Below are positions 25,031 through 34,696 of a DNA stretch of 40,889 bases, one piece after another (within the stretch, counting starts at the first letter, position 1; every line of letters begins with the position of its first letter). The position numbers and the translations under genes are program-made. The notes under the pieces are model-generated. The model saw nothing but the letters and a program-made list of their open reading frames with translations. It did no database searches and was not told the origin of the DNA. This DNA is from an uncultured Chlorobiaceae bacterium (GTDB lineage: Bacteria; Bacteroidota; Chlorobiia; Chlorobiales; Chlorobiaceae), in the NCBI GenBank assembly GCA_903920215.1, contig CAIXLG010000098.1, positions 1 to 40,889 on the forward strand, given 5' to 3'.

Positions 25031-26254
25031 CTAGTACCCCAAATTCCGCTTGTTTCGGGAAAAATTCATTGCAAGTCCTACCATAATCATATTTCCGATC
25101 AAAGAGGAGCCTCCATAAGAGACAAAAGGCAGAGGAACTCCAATGACAGGAATAAGACCGATGGTCATGCCTGTATTGATAACAATATGAATGAATAACA
25201 GCGATACATATCCGGTCAGAGTCAATTCAACAAACCTGTTTTTTATTGAAAATATTGCCCAGATCAACCTGAGAATCAGCGTCAGATAGAGTGACAGCAA
25301 GAGTGCCGCTCCTATAAAACCAAGCTCTTCACCAATAACACAAAAGATAAAATCGGTCCATTGTGCGGGAATAAATCGCAGTTGTGTTTGTGTTCCATGA
25401 AGAAATCCTTTCCCTGATAATCCTCCCGAACTTATTGCTATTTTTGCCTGAAGAACATTATATCCTGCCCCTTGAGGATCGTTCATGGGATCAAGAAATG
25501 TCTGGATTCTATCGATTTGATGCGGTTTGAGGATGCTGGTTGCAAACTTGTGTGTAAATAGGCTGGTTGCAAGGCCTGTACCAATGACAAGTAACTGGTG
25601 AAGCTGAAATTTCTTGCGCTGAACAATCAATATGACGAACAGCAACAGGGCAAATCCGATAATAAAATAAATATTGAAAAACCCGCTGATCATAAGAATC
25701 AGCGGGAAAGCAACCAGCATGAGGATGTAGATATCAAACCCTGAAACAATAAGCATGGGAGCAATAAATGACATACAGGTAATCGTTGTTCCCATATCAA
25801 GCTGAAGGATGATCAGCAGGGCCGGAAAAAAAGCAATTCCGAGAGCAATGAAAAAATGGGGAAGTAACCGGATATCTGTTTCGTCATCAGAGAGGAATCT
25901 TGCAAGAGCAAGAATGGTTGACATTTTGGCTATTTCGGAGGGCTGAAAACTGAAAAAGCCAATTTTTATCCAGCTTGAGTGACCGCCAACTTTTTTACCA
26001 AAAAGCAGTACTGCTACCAGGAGCAAAATCCCTATCGCATAAAAGATATAGGCATTATCACGGATAACACGAACATCATGGGAGTAGACAAACGACATAA
26101 CAACGATACCTATCACGCCCCAGGAGAGCTGACGGTAAAACAATGTTGCATCACCTGTTCCGTGGGTTGCGCTATAGACCGCCATCAATCCGATAACTAT
26201 AATCCCCAGCATCGGAACCAGAAACCATAAATCGAGTTTGCTTTGTTTTTCCAT
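25031..26254 (-). CDS. rodA: Rod-shape-determining peptidoglycan polymerase RodA
   Basis: A 407-residue SEDS-family protein with about ten membrane helices. It polymerises lipid II glycan strands with a class B PBP during elongation. Family marks are the N-terminal LIVVYSATHG-type helix ([10 protein letters not shown]), [25 protein letters not shown], and the C-terminal [17 protein letters not shown]. No PBP2 (mrdA) or mreBCD gene is adjacent; instead it follows an isochorismatase-family gene by 41 bp at the end of the exporter gene set. Confidence 0.95.
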   Translation of the reverse strand: MEKQSKLDLWFLVPMLGIIVIGLMAVYSATHGTGDATLFYRQLSWGVIGIVVMSFVYSHDVRVIRDNAYIFYAIGILLLVAVLLFGKKVGGHSSWIKIGFFSFQPSEIAKMSTILALARFLSDDETDIRLLPHFFIALGIAFFPALLIILQLDMGTTITCMSFIAPMLIVSGFDIYILMLVAFPLILMISGFFNIYFIIGFALLLFVILIVQRKKFQLHQLLVIGTGLATSLFTHKFATSILKPHQIDRIQTFLDPMNDPQGAGYNVLQAKIAISSGGLSGKGFLHGTQTQLRFIPAQWTDFIFCVIGEELGFIGAALLLSLYLTLILRLIWAIFSIKNRFVELTLTGYVSLLFIHIVINTGMTIGLIPVIGVPLPFVSYGGSSLIGNMIMVGLAMNFSRNKRNLGY

Positions 26255-26295
26255 CTTGCTCTTGAGATTCTCGACTGATTAACTCTCTGGATGTT

Positions 26296-26874
26296 TCATC
26301 CCAGGATGGCTAGAATATCCCGGGTCTTGCGCACCCTGCCTATCCTTGAAAATATAGTTTCTATGGTATGCTCGTGTTCCGAAGCACTACGGCTACTCAT
26401 CGCGTCTTCAACAAAGATTTGCTGATAGCCATATTCATAAGCAAAGCGCCCGGTGCTTTCAACGCCGATATTTGTTGAAATTCCGCATAAAACAATAGTA
26501 TCAATTTCCCGGCGGCGCAATTGCAAATCCAGATCAGTACCATAAAAAGCTCCCCACTGCTTTTTAGTAATACAGTGATCATTTTCCTGCGGGTCAAGCT
26601 CAGGTACAAGATCACTCCAATCAGCACTCAGTTGCGCGTTTGACAAGGGAGTTATGCTATCAGTTATCGGCACAAGCCGGTCTTTGCCATCAAGTGAGGC
26701 AGAGACCGTAACTAAAAAAACCGGCATGTGATTGTTACGGAAAGCTTCTGCCAGTTTTGCAGCATTACAAATAACCGTATGAGCATCATTAGGCTTTGTC
26801 GGGAGTGCGGTTATACCCTTCTGCAAATCTATGATTACTAAAGCTGTCGAGAATTTATCAATCGAAGTGTCCAT
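26296..26874 (-). CDS. Isochorismatase-family hydrolase without the catalytic Cys
   Basis: A 192-residue cysteine-hydrolase-fold protein. Asp16 (VIIDLQKG) and Lys104 (KKQWGAF) of the usual catalytic triad are present. The nucleophile position is Gly137 in GISTNIGVES, as in true isochorismatases (PhzD) and E. coli YecD-like proteins. Amidase chemistry, which needs Cys, is therefore unlikely; vinyl-ether hydrolysis or an unknown reaction remains possible. It lies between the outer-membrane channel gene (41 bp) and rodA (41 bp) on the same strand. Confidence 0.9.
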   Translation of the reverse strand: MDTSIDKFSTALVIIDLQKGITALPTKPNDAHTVICNAAKLAEAFRNNHMPVFLVTVSASLDGKDRLVPITDSITPLSNAQLSADWSDLVPELDPQENDHCITKKQWGAFYGTDLDLQLRRREIDTIVLCGISTNIGVESTGRFAYEYGYQQIFVEDAMSSRSASEHEHTIETIFSRIGRVRKTRDILAILG

Positions 26875-26915
26875 GAATATGAGAACGGGAAGGAAAGTTT
26901 AAAACCGTAACATAC

Positions 26916-28454
26916 TCATTTGTTATGAAGATATACATCTTCTTTCGCTTTAAGGTCATTTGACCAACCTCCACCCAAGGCGACGTAGAGTGCTGTCGTA
27001 TCCTGGAGTTGCTGGGCTTCGGCCTGCAAATAACCGATTTTAGCCTGATGATACTGAATATCAGTGATCATTACCTGCAGGTAGTTGGCCGTTCCTGCCT
27101 GGTAATTGGCCTTCAGAAGATCCATTGCAAGCTTTGCATCATGCACAGCCTGAGCTTCGGTTTGCACCAGTTCAGCGTCGTGCTCCAAAGCACGCACAAT
27201 ATCAGCGACCTGGGCAAATGCAGCAAGAACGGTTTGCTTATAGCTGGCAAAACTCTGCTGATAAGCATCAATTGCAGCGCGACGTTGTGCTCTCAGTGTG
27301 CCGCCTTTAAATATCGGAGCTGTAACATTTGCCCCTAACCCCCAAACATTACTGGCGCTGTTAAAGAGATTGCCCGCTGTTTGGCTGGTCTGTCCATAAC
27401 TTGCGTTCATGGTAAAACTTGGGAACAATGCTGCAGTAGCAACCCCTATACCGGCACTTGCTGCATGCAACTGCGCTTCGGCAGCAAGAATGTCGGGGCG
27501 CTGGCGAACCAGTTCTGAAGGGAGGGATAAGGGTAACTGGCGCGGCCGTGAAATATCAGCTAGCCGAACTGTCGGCAGTTGGAATTCAGCAGGTGTTTTA
27601 CCCTCAAGCGTCGCAAGAAGATGTTCCGCCTGACTTAACTTCTGGCGGAGTGGAGGCAGTGTCGCTTCAAGCGCTTTGAGCTGGAGGCGTAAGGTGAGCA
27701 GTGCTCCGTAGGTGGAAATACCAGCCTGGTATTGTTTTTCAGCAATGCTGATCTGATCTTTTTCCATGGCAATCAACTGCCCGGTCTCTTCTATTTGTGC
27801 ATGATAAGCGGCAATAGCAATAGAAGTATTAACAATGTTTCCCGTGAGCATCATGTAGGTACCAAGGGCAAGAGCCCTTTGCTGGTCGACCTGTGCCGCC
27901 AAACCTTCAACAGCTCGGCGTTGTCCGCCAAAAATGTCGAGCGCGTAGCTTACCGATGAAGAGAGTGTTGTCAAATTGAAGATGCTCGACGGTGCTGAGC
28001 TGCCGATGGCTGCCGGGGCACTTTTTTCTCGGGTTTGGCCAAACGTTGCACTGAGCTGAGGGTAAAAAATGCCGGAGCCTGCACGCAAGTTTTCCTGACT
28101 TTGCCTGAGACTGGCCTCGGCCGCCTGTAAGCCGGGATTATCAGCCAAACCGACACTGACCGCAGCATCCAGCTGTGTTGAATTGAAAGCCTTCCACCAA
28201 TGAGCTGACGGGCCGACCCCCTCATCAAAACATTGCGAAACACCGTCAACCGTAGCGATCTCTTTAGGATCGCCTTCATGGGTGTACCGGGTTACCTTTG
28301 GCGCTTCAGGACGAACAAAGTCCGGACCAACGGCACAGCCCGATAAAAGCAAGAGGGATACCCCGAATGAAACGAGCAGAGCACTGCCCCTGTGAGAGCC
28401 CTGATATCCAGTGCTATTTTTTAGGGGTACTATTTTTTTCACCAATGTAGACAT
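26916..28454 (-). CDS. Outer-membrane efflux lipoprotein, NodT/TolC family
   Basis: A 512-residue outer-membrane factor, the exit duct of a tripartite efflux system. A lipobox LLLLSGC, followed by AVGPDFVRPEAP, is diagnostic of the NodT-type lipoprotein branch. Two OEP repeats follow with long helices (for example ASLRQSQENLRAGSG and LRAQRRAAIDAYQQSFASY). The start is chosen at ATG 28454, overlapping the fusion-protein gene by 41 bp; a GTG at 28442 is a good alternative. The open frame to 28532 is not used, because the lipobox would then sit over 60 residues in. Confidence 0.93.
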   Translation of the reverse strand: MSTLVKKIVPLKNSTGYQGSHRGSALLVSFGVSLLLLSGCAVGPDFVRPEAPKVTRYTHEGDPKEIATVDGVSQCFDEGVGPSAHWWKAFNSTQLDAAVSVGLADNPGLQAAEASLRQSQENLRAGSGIFYPQLSATFGQTREKSAPAAIGSSAPSSIFNLTTLSSSVSYALDIFGGQRRAVEGLAAQVDQQRALALGTYMMLTGNIVNTSIAIAAYHAQIEETGQLIAMEKDQISIAEKQYQAGISTYGALLTLRLQLKALEATLPPLRQKLSQAEHLLATLEGKTPAEFQLPTVRLADISRPRQLPLSLPSELVRQRPDILAAEAQLHAASAGIGVATAALFPSFTMNASYGQTSQTAGNLFNSASNVWGLGANVTAPIFKGGTLRAQRRAAIDAYQQSFASYKQTVLAAFAQVADIVRALEHDAELVQTEAQAVHDAKLAMDLLKANYQAGTANYLQVMITDIQYHQAKIGYLQAEAQQLQDTTALYVALGGGWSNDLKAKEDVYLHNK

Positions 28455-29361
28455 CAACAAGTTGACCTGGATAGATTGACACGCCCTTTTGTTTTTCAAA
28501 ACTGAAAATAACCGGCAGTACCCGCACATCAACCCGCTCTGTTCTCTGGCTTGAGAGTTCGATCTTGGGAGTTACATTCGGCTGTATTCTCACAAATTTC
28601 AACGGAATATTGATATTCGTTCCCTGAATAGTCATTCTCGCCTGCATCTCGGACGGGTCAGGAAGCCTGCTGATGAGGATTTCATCAACGTAACACCGAA
28701 CAGCGAGATCGCCTTTCATATTACCCAGCACCATCACAGGCTGAAACACTCCTGTGTAGGTATCATAGACACCCTGGCTTGATATAAAGCTACCCATGGC
28801 GGTATTGATTGACAGAACAGTACCATCAGAAAGAGCCTTAATGACATACTTCCCCAACAGGGCATTTGCAGCCTGATACTGCTTTTGAGCCAGCTCTAGC
28901 GTTGCCTTTGCTGCTTTGGCTGCATTTTCTGCGGTATCCAATGCATCCTTACTTACTGAGCGCTGATCCAGCACCCAAGAGGCTTTCAGTTTGCTGTACT
29001 GATCCTGCAGGTTTTTTCTTGTTGCTTTTGCTACATCAATCTGGGCTTTTGCTGATTCAGTGGTGGAGCGTTGTACAGAATCTTCAAGGATAAACAAAGG
29101 AGTTCCTGCCGGAACATGCTGACCTTCAGTTACTAATATTTTCACAACAGTACCTGGAACTTCAGGATAAACGTTGATATTTTCGCCACTGGTCTGCGAA
29201 GTTTCAACAATACCGTTGGCATAAATCCCTTTTGCATAAGGATTCGATGCAGGTTTGAACGCCGGTGGCTGAGGCTTGGCCGGTATGCCTGAAATATAGG
29301 CACTACCGATAGCAAGCAAAACTCCCAGTATGGCAATTCCGATTAACAGTTTATTTCTCAT
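28414..29361 (-). CDS. Periplasmic membrane-fusion protein of ABC exporter (DevB/MacA-like)
   Basis: A 315-residue HlyD-family adaptor. It has an N-terminal membrane anchor (residues 4-24), a biotinyl-lipoyl half (YPEVPGTVVKILVTEGQHVPAG), and a helical hairpin at about 90-165 that should meet the outer-membrane channel. It then has the second lipoyl half (VIKALSDGTVLSIN) and a beta-barrel domain. The frame is open to 29403; the ATG at 29361 (MRNKLLIG) is preferred because it begins the anchor. It overlaps the ATPase gene by 11 bp and the channel gene by 41 bp, showing tight coupling. Confidence 0.92.
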   Translation of the reverse strand: MRNKLLIGIAILGVLLAIGSAYISGIPAKPQPPAFKPASNPYAKGIYANGIVETSQTSGENINVYPEVPGTVVKILVTEGQHVPAGTPLFILEDSVQRSTTESAKAQIDVAKATRKNLQDQYSKLKASWVLDQRSVSKDALDTAENAAKAAKATLELAQKQYQAANALLGKYVIKALSDGTVLSINTAMGSFISSQGVYDTYTGVFQPVMVLGNMKGDLAVRCYVDEILISRLPDPSEMQARMTIQGTNINIPLKFVRIQPNVTPKIELSSQRTERVDVRVLPVIFSFEKQKGVSIYPGQLVDVYIGEKNSTPKK

Positions 29362-30073
29362 GCGACATGTAAGGTATTGCGTTGGTATTGCGTTCAAAGG
29401 CAATTATATTTCCGTCTTCCATTTTCATGATTGAGTCCGCATACTCATAGATCCGGCTATCATGCGTTACAATGATGACGCATCGCTCAGGGTTGAGAAT
29501 TTTTGTTTTGACAAACTCCACGATCTTTCTTCCTGTATCGCCATCAAGAGAGGCGGTCGGTTCATCAAAGATCAGGATATCGGGTTTGCCTGCGATTGCC
29601 CGTGCAATTGCCACTCGCTGCTGCTCACCACCACTCAGCTTGACCGGTTGCAACTGGGCCTTATCCTTAAGCCCGACGATTTCAAGGTATTCCAAGCCAA
29701 CTTTCAGCGCCTCATTCCAATCCATTTTTTTCAGTATCAGGGGAATCGCCACGTTTTCCACAGTGGTCAAGCGCGGAAAAAGGTGGTAATCCTGAAACAC
29801 AAACCCAATTTTGTGCAAGCGGAGATCGGCAATATCGTCACTTTTCATCTGCCAGATATCTTTACCCTCAACCAGAACACTGCCCTCATTTGGCTTGAGA
29901 ATGCCCGAAATCATGCTGAGCAACGTTGTTTTGCCGCTCCCTGACGGACCGACGATATAAAGCAGTTCGCCAAAATCAGCTTCGAAACTGGCACTCTTCA
30001 CCGCTGTAGTTTTGGCCTCTCCTTCGCCAAACCACTTTACCAATGCATTGGCCTTTATGGCTACATTTCCCAT
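29351..30073 (-). CDS. ABC exporter ATP-binding protein (DevA/MacB-N-like)
   Basis: A 240-residue ATPase of the lipoprotein/antimicrobial-peptide exporter group (LolD/MacB/DevA). Walker A is GPSGSGKTT (residues 42-50), then Q-loop VFQDYHLFPRLTTVENV, signature LSGGEQQR, Walker B DILIFDEPTASLD and H-loop IIVTHDSR. It powers the permease encoded 2 bp upstream and overlaps the fusion-protein gene downstream by 11 bp. Confidence 0.96.
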   Translation of the reverse strand: MGNVAIKANALVKWFGEGEAKTTAVKSASFEADFGELLYIVGPSGSGKTTLLSMISGILKPNEGSVLVEGKDIWQMKSDDIADLRLHKIGFVFQDYHLFPRLTTVENVAIPLILKKMDWNEALKVGLEYLEIVGLKDKAQLQPVKLSGGEQQRVAIARAIAGKPDILIFDEPTASLDGDTGRKIVEFVKTKILNPERCVIIVTHDSRIYEYADSIMKMEDGNIIAFERNTNAIPYMSHEK

Positions 30074-30075
30074 GG

Positions 30076-31212
30076 TCAGCCCCTGAAAATATCAAACGGT
30101 TGTATCTGGAGAACTTTCCGGATACCAATATAACTTGAAACTCCGGCCATAATGAGTACCATAAAAAATGCAAAGGTGAGATTGGTGTAAGTTACCTGAG
30201 CAGCATAGCTTGGCAAGCGGAGCTTGGCCAGAATCATTAGAGCTGAGGCCAGGCCTACGCCGAGCCCATAGCCAATCAGTGCTGTAAACGATGCCTGAAA
30301 AAGAATCATTTTGATAAGCTCGTTTCCTTTGGCCCCAATAGCTTTCAAGGCCCCGAACCGTTCAAGGTTTTCGAGGATAAAGGTATAAAAAGTCTGGCCG
30401 GAGATCGAAAGCCCGACAATAAAACTGATTGCGGTCATCATCAGGACGTTCATGCCCATTCCGGTCTGGTAGGTATAGAAATCAGAGATTTTCCGGACAA
30501 ACTGATCCCTGGTCAGTGCCTGATAGCCAAGTTTTTTGATTTGCTGCTGAATAAACGGAATATCGGATTCATGTTTTGGTTCAATCAGTATATATGACGT
30601 AGTAAAACGCATCGAAGGAATATAGGTGATTGCCCTGTTATACGTTGTGTAGACCGTAGGAATACCAAAAAGGCCCCCTGAAGCAACTTTTGCCAAACCA
30701 ACGACGAGCCCCCGATGATCGTTTATTTCAAATTCAGTTCCAACTGCGGGACTTTCAAGCTTTTTGAATTCCGCATCCTTGACCACAATAAAGGCGGATT
30801 CCGCATAGATATCCTCAATCTTTCCTTCGATCAATTCAGGCCTGCCATAGAGGGTGGCATCATCAAGGCCAACAACAGATACGGCCTGATAAGCGCCGCT
30901 TTTGAGCTTGACCAGTGCGTTGCCAAAATAGATAGGCACGGCATACTTAACGCCATTGATACTTCTTGCGCTGGAAAGGACATAATCAGGCATGGGAATA
31001 CTGCTGGTGGCGTTGTTCACCGCAGGGTCCATCACCCATATTTTTGCCCCGACATTATACACTGATGACGAGGAGCGGGATAATATGCCCGAAAACATCG
31101 ACATCATCATAATCATGAGAAATACAGCGAAGGTAATGCCGACTAGAAGCGCGATAAACTTGCTCCTGTCATTGACAAGAAGCTTCAATGCTATTTTAAG
31201 AATACTCGACAC
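30076..31212 (-). CDS. ABC exporter permease, FtsX/DevC type
   Basis: A 378-residue permease with one N-terminal helix (about residues 18-42), a periplasmic domain of about 210 residues, and three C-terminal helices (about 260-285, 305-335, 343-365). This is the MacB/FtsX topology. The N-terminal LLVNDRSKFIALLVGITFAV is like DevC of cyanobacterial DevBCA exporters. It is the first gene of the probable permease-ATPase-fusion protein-channel-hydrolase-rodA unit. Family substrates include lipids, peptides and glycolipids; the substrate here is unknown. Confidence 0.92.
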   Translation of the reverse strand: MSSILKIALKLLVNDRSKFIALLVGITFAVFLMIMMMSMFSGILSRSSSSVYNVGAKIWVMDPAVNNATSSIPMPDYVLSSARSINGVKYAVPIYFGNALVKLKSGAYQAVSVVGLDDATLYGRPELIEGKIEDIYAESAFIVVKDAEFKKLESPAVGTEFEINDHRGLVVGLAKVASGGLFGIPTVYTTYNRAITYIPSMRFTTSYILIEPKHESDIPFIQQQIKKLGYQALTRDQFVRKISDFYTYQTGMGMNVLMMTAISFIVGLSISGQTFYTFILENLERFGALKAIGAKGNELIKMILFQASFTALIGYGLGVGLASALMILAKLRLPSYAAQVTYTNLTFAFFMVLIMAGVSSYIGIRKVLQIQPFDIFRG

Positions 31213-31792
31213 CTGTGATCGCCTGTTGTTAAATTATTAGCTGATATGATAGAGTCGCCTAAAATTAACCAACGCAGCTTATTATAAGTTGACCATGGGA
31301 GTCAAACAAGCAAATTGTTTGCGTTGTGTTCCTATGATGGTAACTGTTGTCTTGAGTTTGACGATCATTTTATTTTTTTCCTGCGCAAGAATTTCAAATT
31401 TTTTCCAAGAAATAAAAAAGATTGATTTATCCGCATAACACTTTATTCAAAATAATATTTACCCCCCATGTGGATGATGAAAATCATCAATACCAGGAGA
31501 CTTTCAAATCCCGTTTGAACGGTATATTTCATACCGTAAACAAGCTATCAGAGGCTAAGTAAACAAAATCCTGCTCCGTTAATGCATCTGCTGTAACCCC
31601 CAACTCAAAAAAAAGAGCAACAGCAGAGCACAACGGACTAAAGAAAGAACATTGTACTACTCCCTGTCAGGAGAGCCCTTCTTTTGTGTCGGCATCCATG
31701 TTCCCCATGATGCAAGAACGGAAGCGACAAGCCACAAAGGAGTTTGAATGCTTTCAGCTAAATTCCTTCATATGAAGAGGTATTAAAGAGAA
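31213..31792. other. Intergenic region upstream of the exporter operon
   Basis: 580 bp without a clear gene. At 31360-31385 is a 26-bp sequence beginning GACGATCATTTT and ending TTTCCTGCG that recurs with two mismatches at 39859-39884. A short minus-strand frame with no ATG start (about 31657-31767) encodes LWLVASVLASWGTWMPTQKK and may be a gene remnant. The rest is A/T-rich. Confidence 0.5.
31360..31385 (-). promoter_or_regulatory. Conserved 26-bp motif, copy 1
   Basis: It lies 148 bp upstream of the permease start, read on the minus strand as CGCAGGAAA...ATGATCGTC. The same sequence with two mismatches is 101 bp upstream of the aromatic-rich secreted protein gene, in the same relative orientation. 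It is a possible shared regulator site; the regulator is unknown. Confidence 0.35.
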
Positions 31793-31912
31793 TTACTTTT
31801 TGGCATGCACCCCATGATGATGCTTTTGAGTCGAGGCGGCAAAAGATTCGTTACAGAATGCTACGGTCATAACCAGCATCATAAGACCCATAATTGCTTT
31901 TTTGATGTTCAT
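31793..31912 (-). CDS. Exported His-rich micropeptide
   Basis: A 39-residue peptide: basic start MNIKK, hydrophobic core (AIMGLMMLVMTVAF) and an SFA-AS type cleavage site. This leaves a mature tail of about 14 residues with four His and several Lys (STQKHHHGVHAKK). The frame is open to 32017, but the ATG at 31912 gives a proper signal peptide. The function is unknown; metal binding or periplasmic acid/metal stress are possibilities from composition alone. It is a lone gene, divergent from prc. Confidence 0.6.
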   Translation of the reverse strand: MNIKKAIMGLMMLVMTVAFCNESFAASTQKHHHGVHAKK

Positions 31913-32017
31913 AACTGTTTTTATTTTACTATGTAACGGTAACTGCCCTGAATGAGCCCACACACACAAATACACAACCACATTTATTCTGACGTCGATA
32001 TGTGCATGTTCTTGCAC

Positions 32018-32321
32018 AAATGCTTCACTGTTTTAAGAATTATTTATGCAAAAGCTGATCACCCCTATTCTTGTTGGGCTGGGGGATAAATATTCGAATC
32101 GTCAGCTTCTTCCGCAAGAAGAATTATATTTGAGCGTCAAAACTAAGAAGGGGTATACATACTCAGGGAGAAAATGCGGTGCGCAAGGCGAGGAAAAGCT
32201 ATCCATGATATTTCAGATTTCGGTCATAGTCTTTACCCTTGGGGTGAAGAACTCTTTATGAATGCAGTACTCCATATTTAGACTGTTATGCCACAGTCAA
32301 ACCTTAGATCATCATGCAAGG
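32018..32321. other. Leader region of prc
   Basis: About 300 bp between the divergent micropeptide and prc genes. It contains an open frame of 71 codons (32046-32261) with no recognisable family or ribosome site, and a small hairpin CTTCTTCCGCAAGAAG at 32107-32122. Probably a regulatory leader. Confidence 0.4.
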
Positions 32322-34376
32322 ATGCTTAAAAAAAATTTCCTTCTCTTAATCGTTGTCTTGGGATTTACTGTTCCTGCTTTAAACGTAAACTCTGGAATAG
32401 CCGCGCCAGTTAAAACGTCTACTACGCTCAAGCCGACTGAGATAGAAGAGGAGGCAAGCATTTATATCAGTCAAAATCTTCAGCAGAAACACTTTAGAAA
32501 GGTATCTGTCAACGACTCACTTTCTCAGCAGATATTTTATCGATATCTCGACAATCTTGACCACAGCAAAAACTATTTTTTGGCAAGCGATGTAGAAAGC
32601 ATGAAAAAGAGTTACGGGACACGGATTGGTATTGAACTTCGTGACGGCAAAACAAATGCAGGGTTTGCGATCTATAATCTGTTTCTGCGTCGGGCAAAAG
32701 AGAAGATGCTGTTTATGAAGGCGGCAGTTGATACTGTTCATTTTACCTTTTCCACAAAGGACACCCTTAATCTTGACCGAAAGATGGAGCCATGGCCGGC
32801 AGACAGGCGGCAACTTACTGGTCTTTGGAAAAAAGAGCTGAAGTACCAGTGGCTTAACCTCACCTACTCAGGAGAAAAGAATAAGAGTGTTCGCAGCGCC
32901 CTTGCCAAAAGCTTTACCAGTAGATTGAACATACTAAACCACCAGAAGCCTTCTGACGCTTTTCAAGCCTACACCGATGCACTGACAACATCATTCGATC
33001 CCCATACCAGCTACTTCTCTCCGGATGAGTACGAAAACTTTCAGATCGACATGAGCCGATCTCTTGAGGGGATAGGTGCCAAACTGCAGACAGAAAACGA
33101 GTACACTGTAGTCAATGAGCTTATTGCGGGAGGACCTGCATTTAACAGTAATCTCTTGAAAAAAGGTGATAAGATAGTTGGCATTGGTCAGGGAAAAGCT
33201 ACTGAAATTGTTGATGTCGTCGGTTGGAGAATCAATGATGTTGTAAAACTTATTCGTGGAAAAAAAGGCACAATAGTTCGTCTGCAAATTCTTCCAGCAA
33301 GCCAGGCTGGCAGGGGCCCTGTAAAAATAGTGCAACTCTTGCGAGACAAGGTTGATCTGGTTGAGCAGGCTGCAAAGAAAAGCATCATTCAAAAGGGCGG
33401 CAAGAAAATCGGCATTATTACCATACCATCATTTTATCTTGATTTCGAGGGCCAGCAAAAAAACATCAGCAATTATGCCAGCACCAGCCGTGATGTAAAC
33501 CGGATACTGAATGAACTGAATGCTGGGCATGTTGACGGCATTATTATTGATGTTCGCAATAACGGCGGAGGCTCTCTGGAAGAGGCTGTGAATGTTACCG
33601 GGCTGTTTATCCCAAGCGGCCCTGTAGTGCAAATCAGCAACGAGAAAAGAGAAAATTCAGTGCTCAATGACGAAGATACCCGCCAGCAGTATAGCGGACC
33701 GCTTGCCGTACTTGTCAACCGTTACAGCGCATCTGCATCTGAAATTTTTGCAGCGGCAATTCAGGATTACGGTCGAGGAGTAATCATTGGTGAGAGAACG
33801 TTTGGAAAGGGCACTGTACAGAGTGTCACAAAGCTGGAAAGACCGATAACTTTTTTTGAAAAGTCGCCTGATCTCGGGGAAATAAAGCTCACCATTGCAA
33901 AGTTTTATCGGATAACCGGCGAAAGCACACAACATAAAGGGGTTGAACCTGACATTACCATGCCATCGATGATCGACACGGCCACTATTGGGGAGGACAC
34001 CTATACCAGCAGTCTGCCGTGGAGCACTATAACGAGGGCATTGTATAAGCCAACTGCAGACATCAGCCCGGAAAAGATAAGCGTGCTCCGACAAAAAGAG
34101 ACTCTGCGTTCATCAAAAAACGCCTTATATCAAACCTATCTGCATGACCGGAATACTCTTGACCTTATCCGTCAAAACAAGGCGGTGTCGCTTCAAGATT
34201 CTGCCTTCAAAACAGAAACAGAAACAATAAAAAAGATCGAAAAACAGTGGATTCAGGAGCCGGATGGAACCAAAGATACTGGCAAGGATGTGCTGATCAA
34301 CGAGGCTGCTGGAGTTGTATCTGATTTAGCAATACTTAATGCAGGAAAAAAGGAGACTCTTATGCAAAAAAAATAG
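32322..34376 (+). CDS. prc: C-terminal processing (tail-specific) protease
   Basis: A 684-residue periplasmic serine protease of family S41A, as long as E. coli Prc (682). Signal peptide residues 1-27 ([20 protein letters not shown]). An N-terminal helical domain is followed by a PDZ domain (about 245-335), then the S41 core with Ser471 in SASASEIF and Lys496 in FGKGTVQ, 25 residues apart, which form the catalytic dyad. The C-terminal helical domain follows. The frame opens at 32262, but the ATG at 32322, after AAGG, starts the signal peptide. It is followed 58 bp later by tatA. Confidence 0.95.
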   Translation: MLKKNFLLLIVVLGFTVPALNVNSGIAAPVKTSTTLKPTEIEEEASIYISQNLQQKHFRKVSVNDSLSQQIFYRYLDNLDHSKNYFLASDVESMKKSYGTRIGIELRDGKTNAGFAIYNLFLRRAKEKMLFMKAAVDTVHFTFSTKDTLNLDRKMEPWPADRRQLTGLWKKELKYQWLNLTYSGEKNKSVRSALAKSFTSRLNILNHQKPSDAFQAYTDALTTSFDPHTSYFSPDEYENFQIDMSRSLEGIGAKLQTENEYTVVNELIAGGPAFNSNLLKKGDKIVGIGQGKATEIVDVVGWRINDVVKLIRGKKGTIVRLQILPASQAGRGPVKIVQLLRDKVDLVEQAAKKSIIQKGGKKIGIITIPSFYLDFEGQQKNISNYASTSRDVNRILNELNAGHVDGIIIDVRNNGGGSLEEAVNVTGLFIPSGPVVQISNEKRENSVLNDEDTRQQYSGPLAVLVNRYSASASEIFAAAIQDYGRGVIIGERTFGKGTVQSVTKLERPITFFEKSPDLGEIKLTIAKFYRITGESTQHKGVEPDITMPSMIDTATIGEDTYTSSLPWSTITRALYKPTADISPEKISVLRQKETLRSSKNALYQTYLHDRNTLDLIRQNKAVSLQDSAFKTETETIKKIEKQWIQEPDGTKDTGKDVLINEAAGVVSDLAILNAGKKETLMQKK

Positions 34377-34434
34377 CATTCGTTACATTCACTTTGCAGA
34401 TTTACTGACATTTAGACTTAAAAGGAGGACAGCA

Positions 34435-34617
34435 ATGTTTGGTCAAATGGATTTGGTGCTGATTGGTGGTGTCGCCCTATTATTTTTCGGATCTGGAAAA
34501 ATCCCTGAACTGATGAAAGGGCTGGGGAAAGGATTGAGTGAGTTTAAAAAAGCCCAGCATGAATTGGAGAACGACATCAATAACGTCGTTGATGCTCCTG
34601 AGAAAAAAAAGCACTAA
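34435..34617 (+). CDS. tatA: Twin-arginine translocase subunit TatA, copy 1
   Basis: A 60-residue protein with one N-terminal membrane helix ([13 protein letters not shown]), then [21 protein letters not shown], the amphipathic helix typical of TatA/TatE, and a short charged tail. TatA oligomers form the path for folded proteins. A very good ribosome site (AAAGGAGG) fixes the ATG at 34435; the open frame from 34339 overlaps prc and is not used. No tatC or tatB is nearby. A paralogue lies at 38114. Confidence 0.94.
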   Translation: MFGQMDLVLIGGVALLFFGSGKIPELMKGLGKGLSEFKKAQHELENDINNVVDAPEKKKH

Positions 34618-34696
34618 CCCGGAATAAGCCAGGTTTCAGCCAGACATATTACCCGCTATTGATAAATTTCCCGCCGAAGATCATCGGGAATGCTGC

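Noticed and set aside
32046-32261. 71-residue ORF before prc
   Set aside because: No family, no ribosome site, unusual composition; more likely leader sequence. Kept only as part of the intergenic note.
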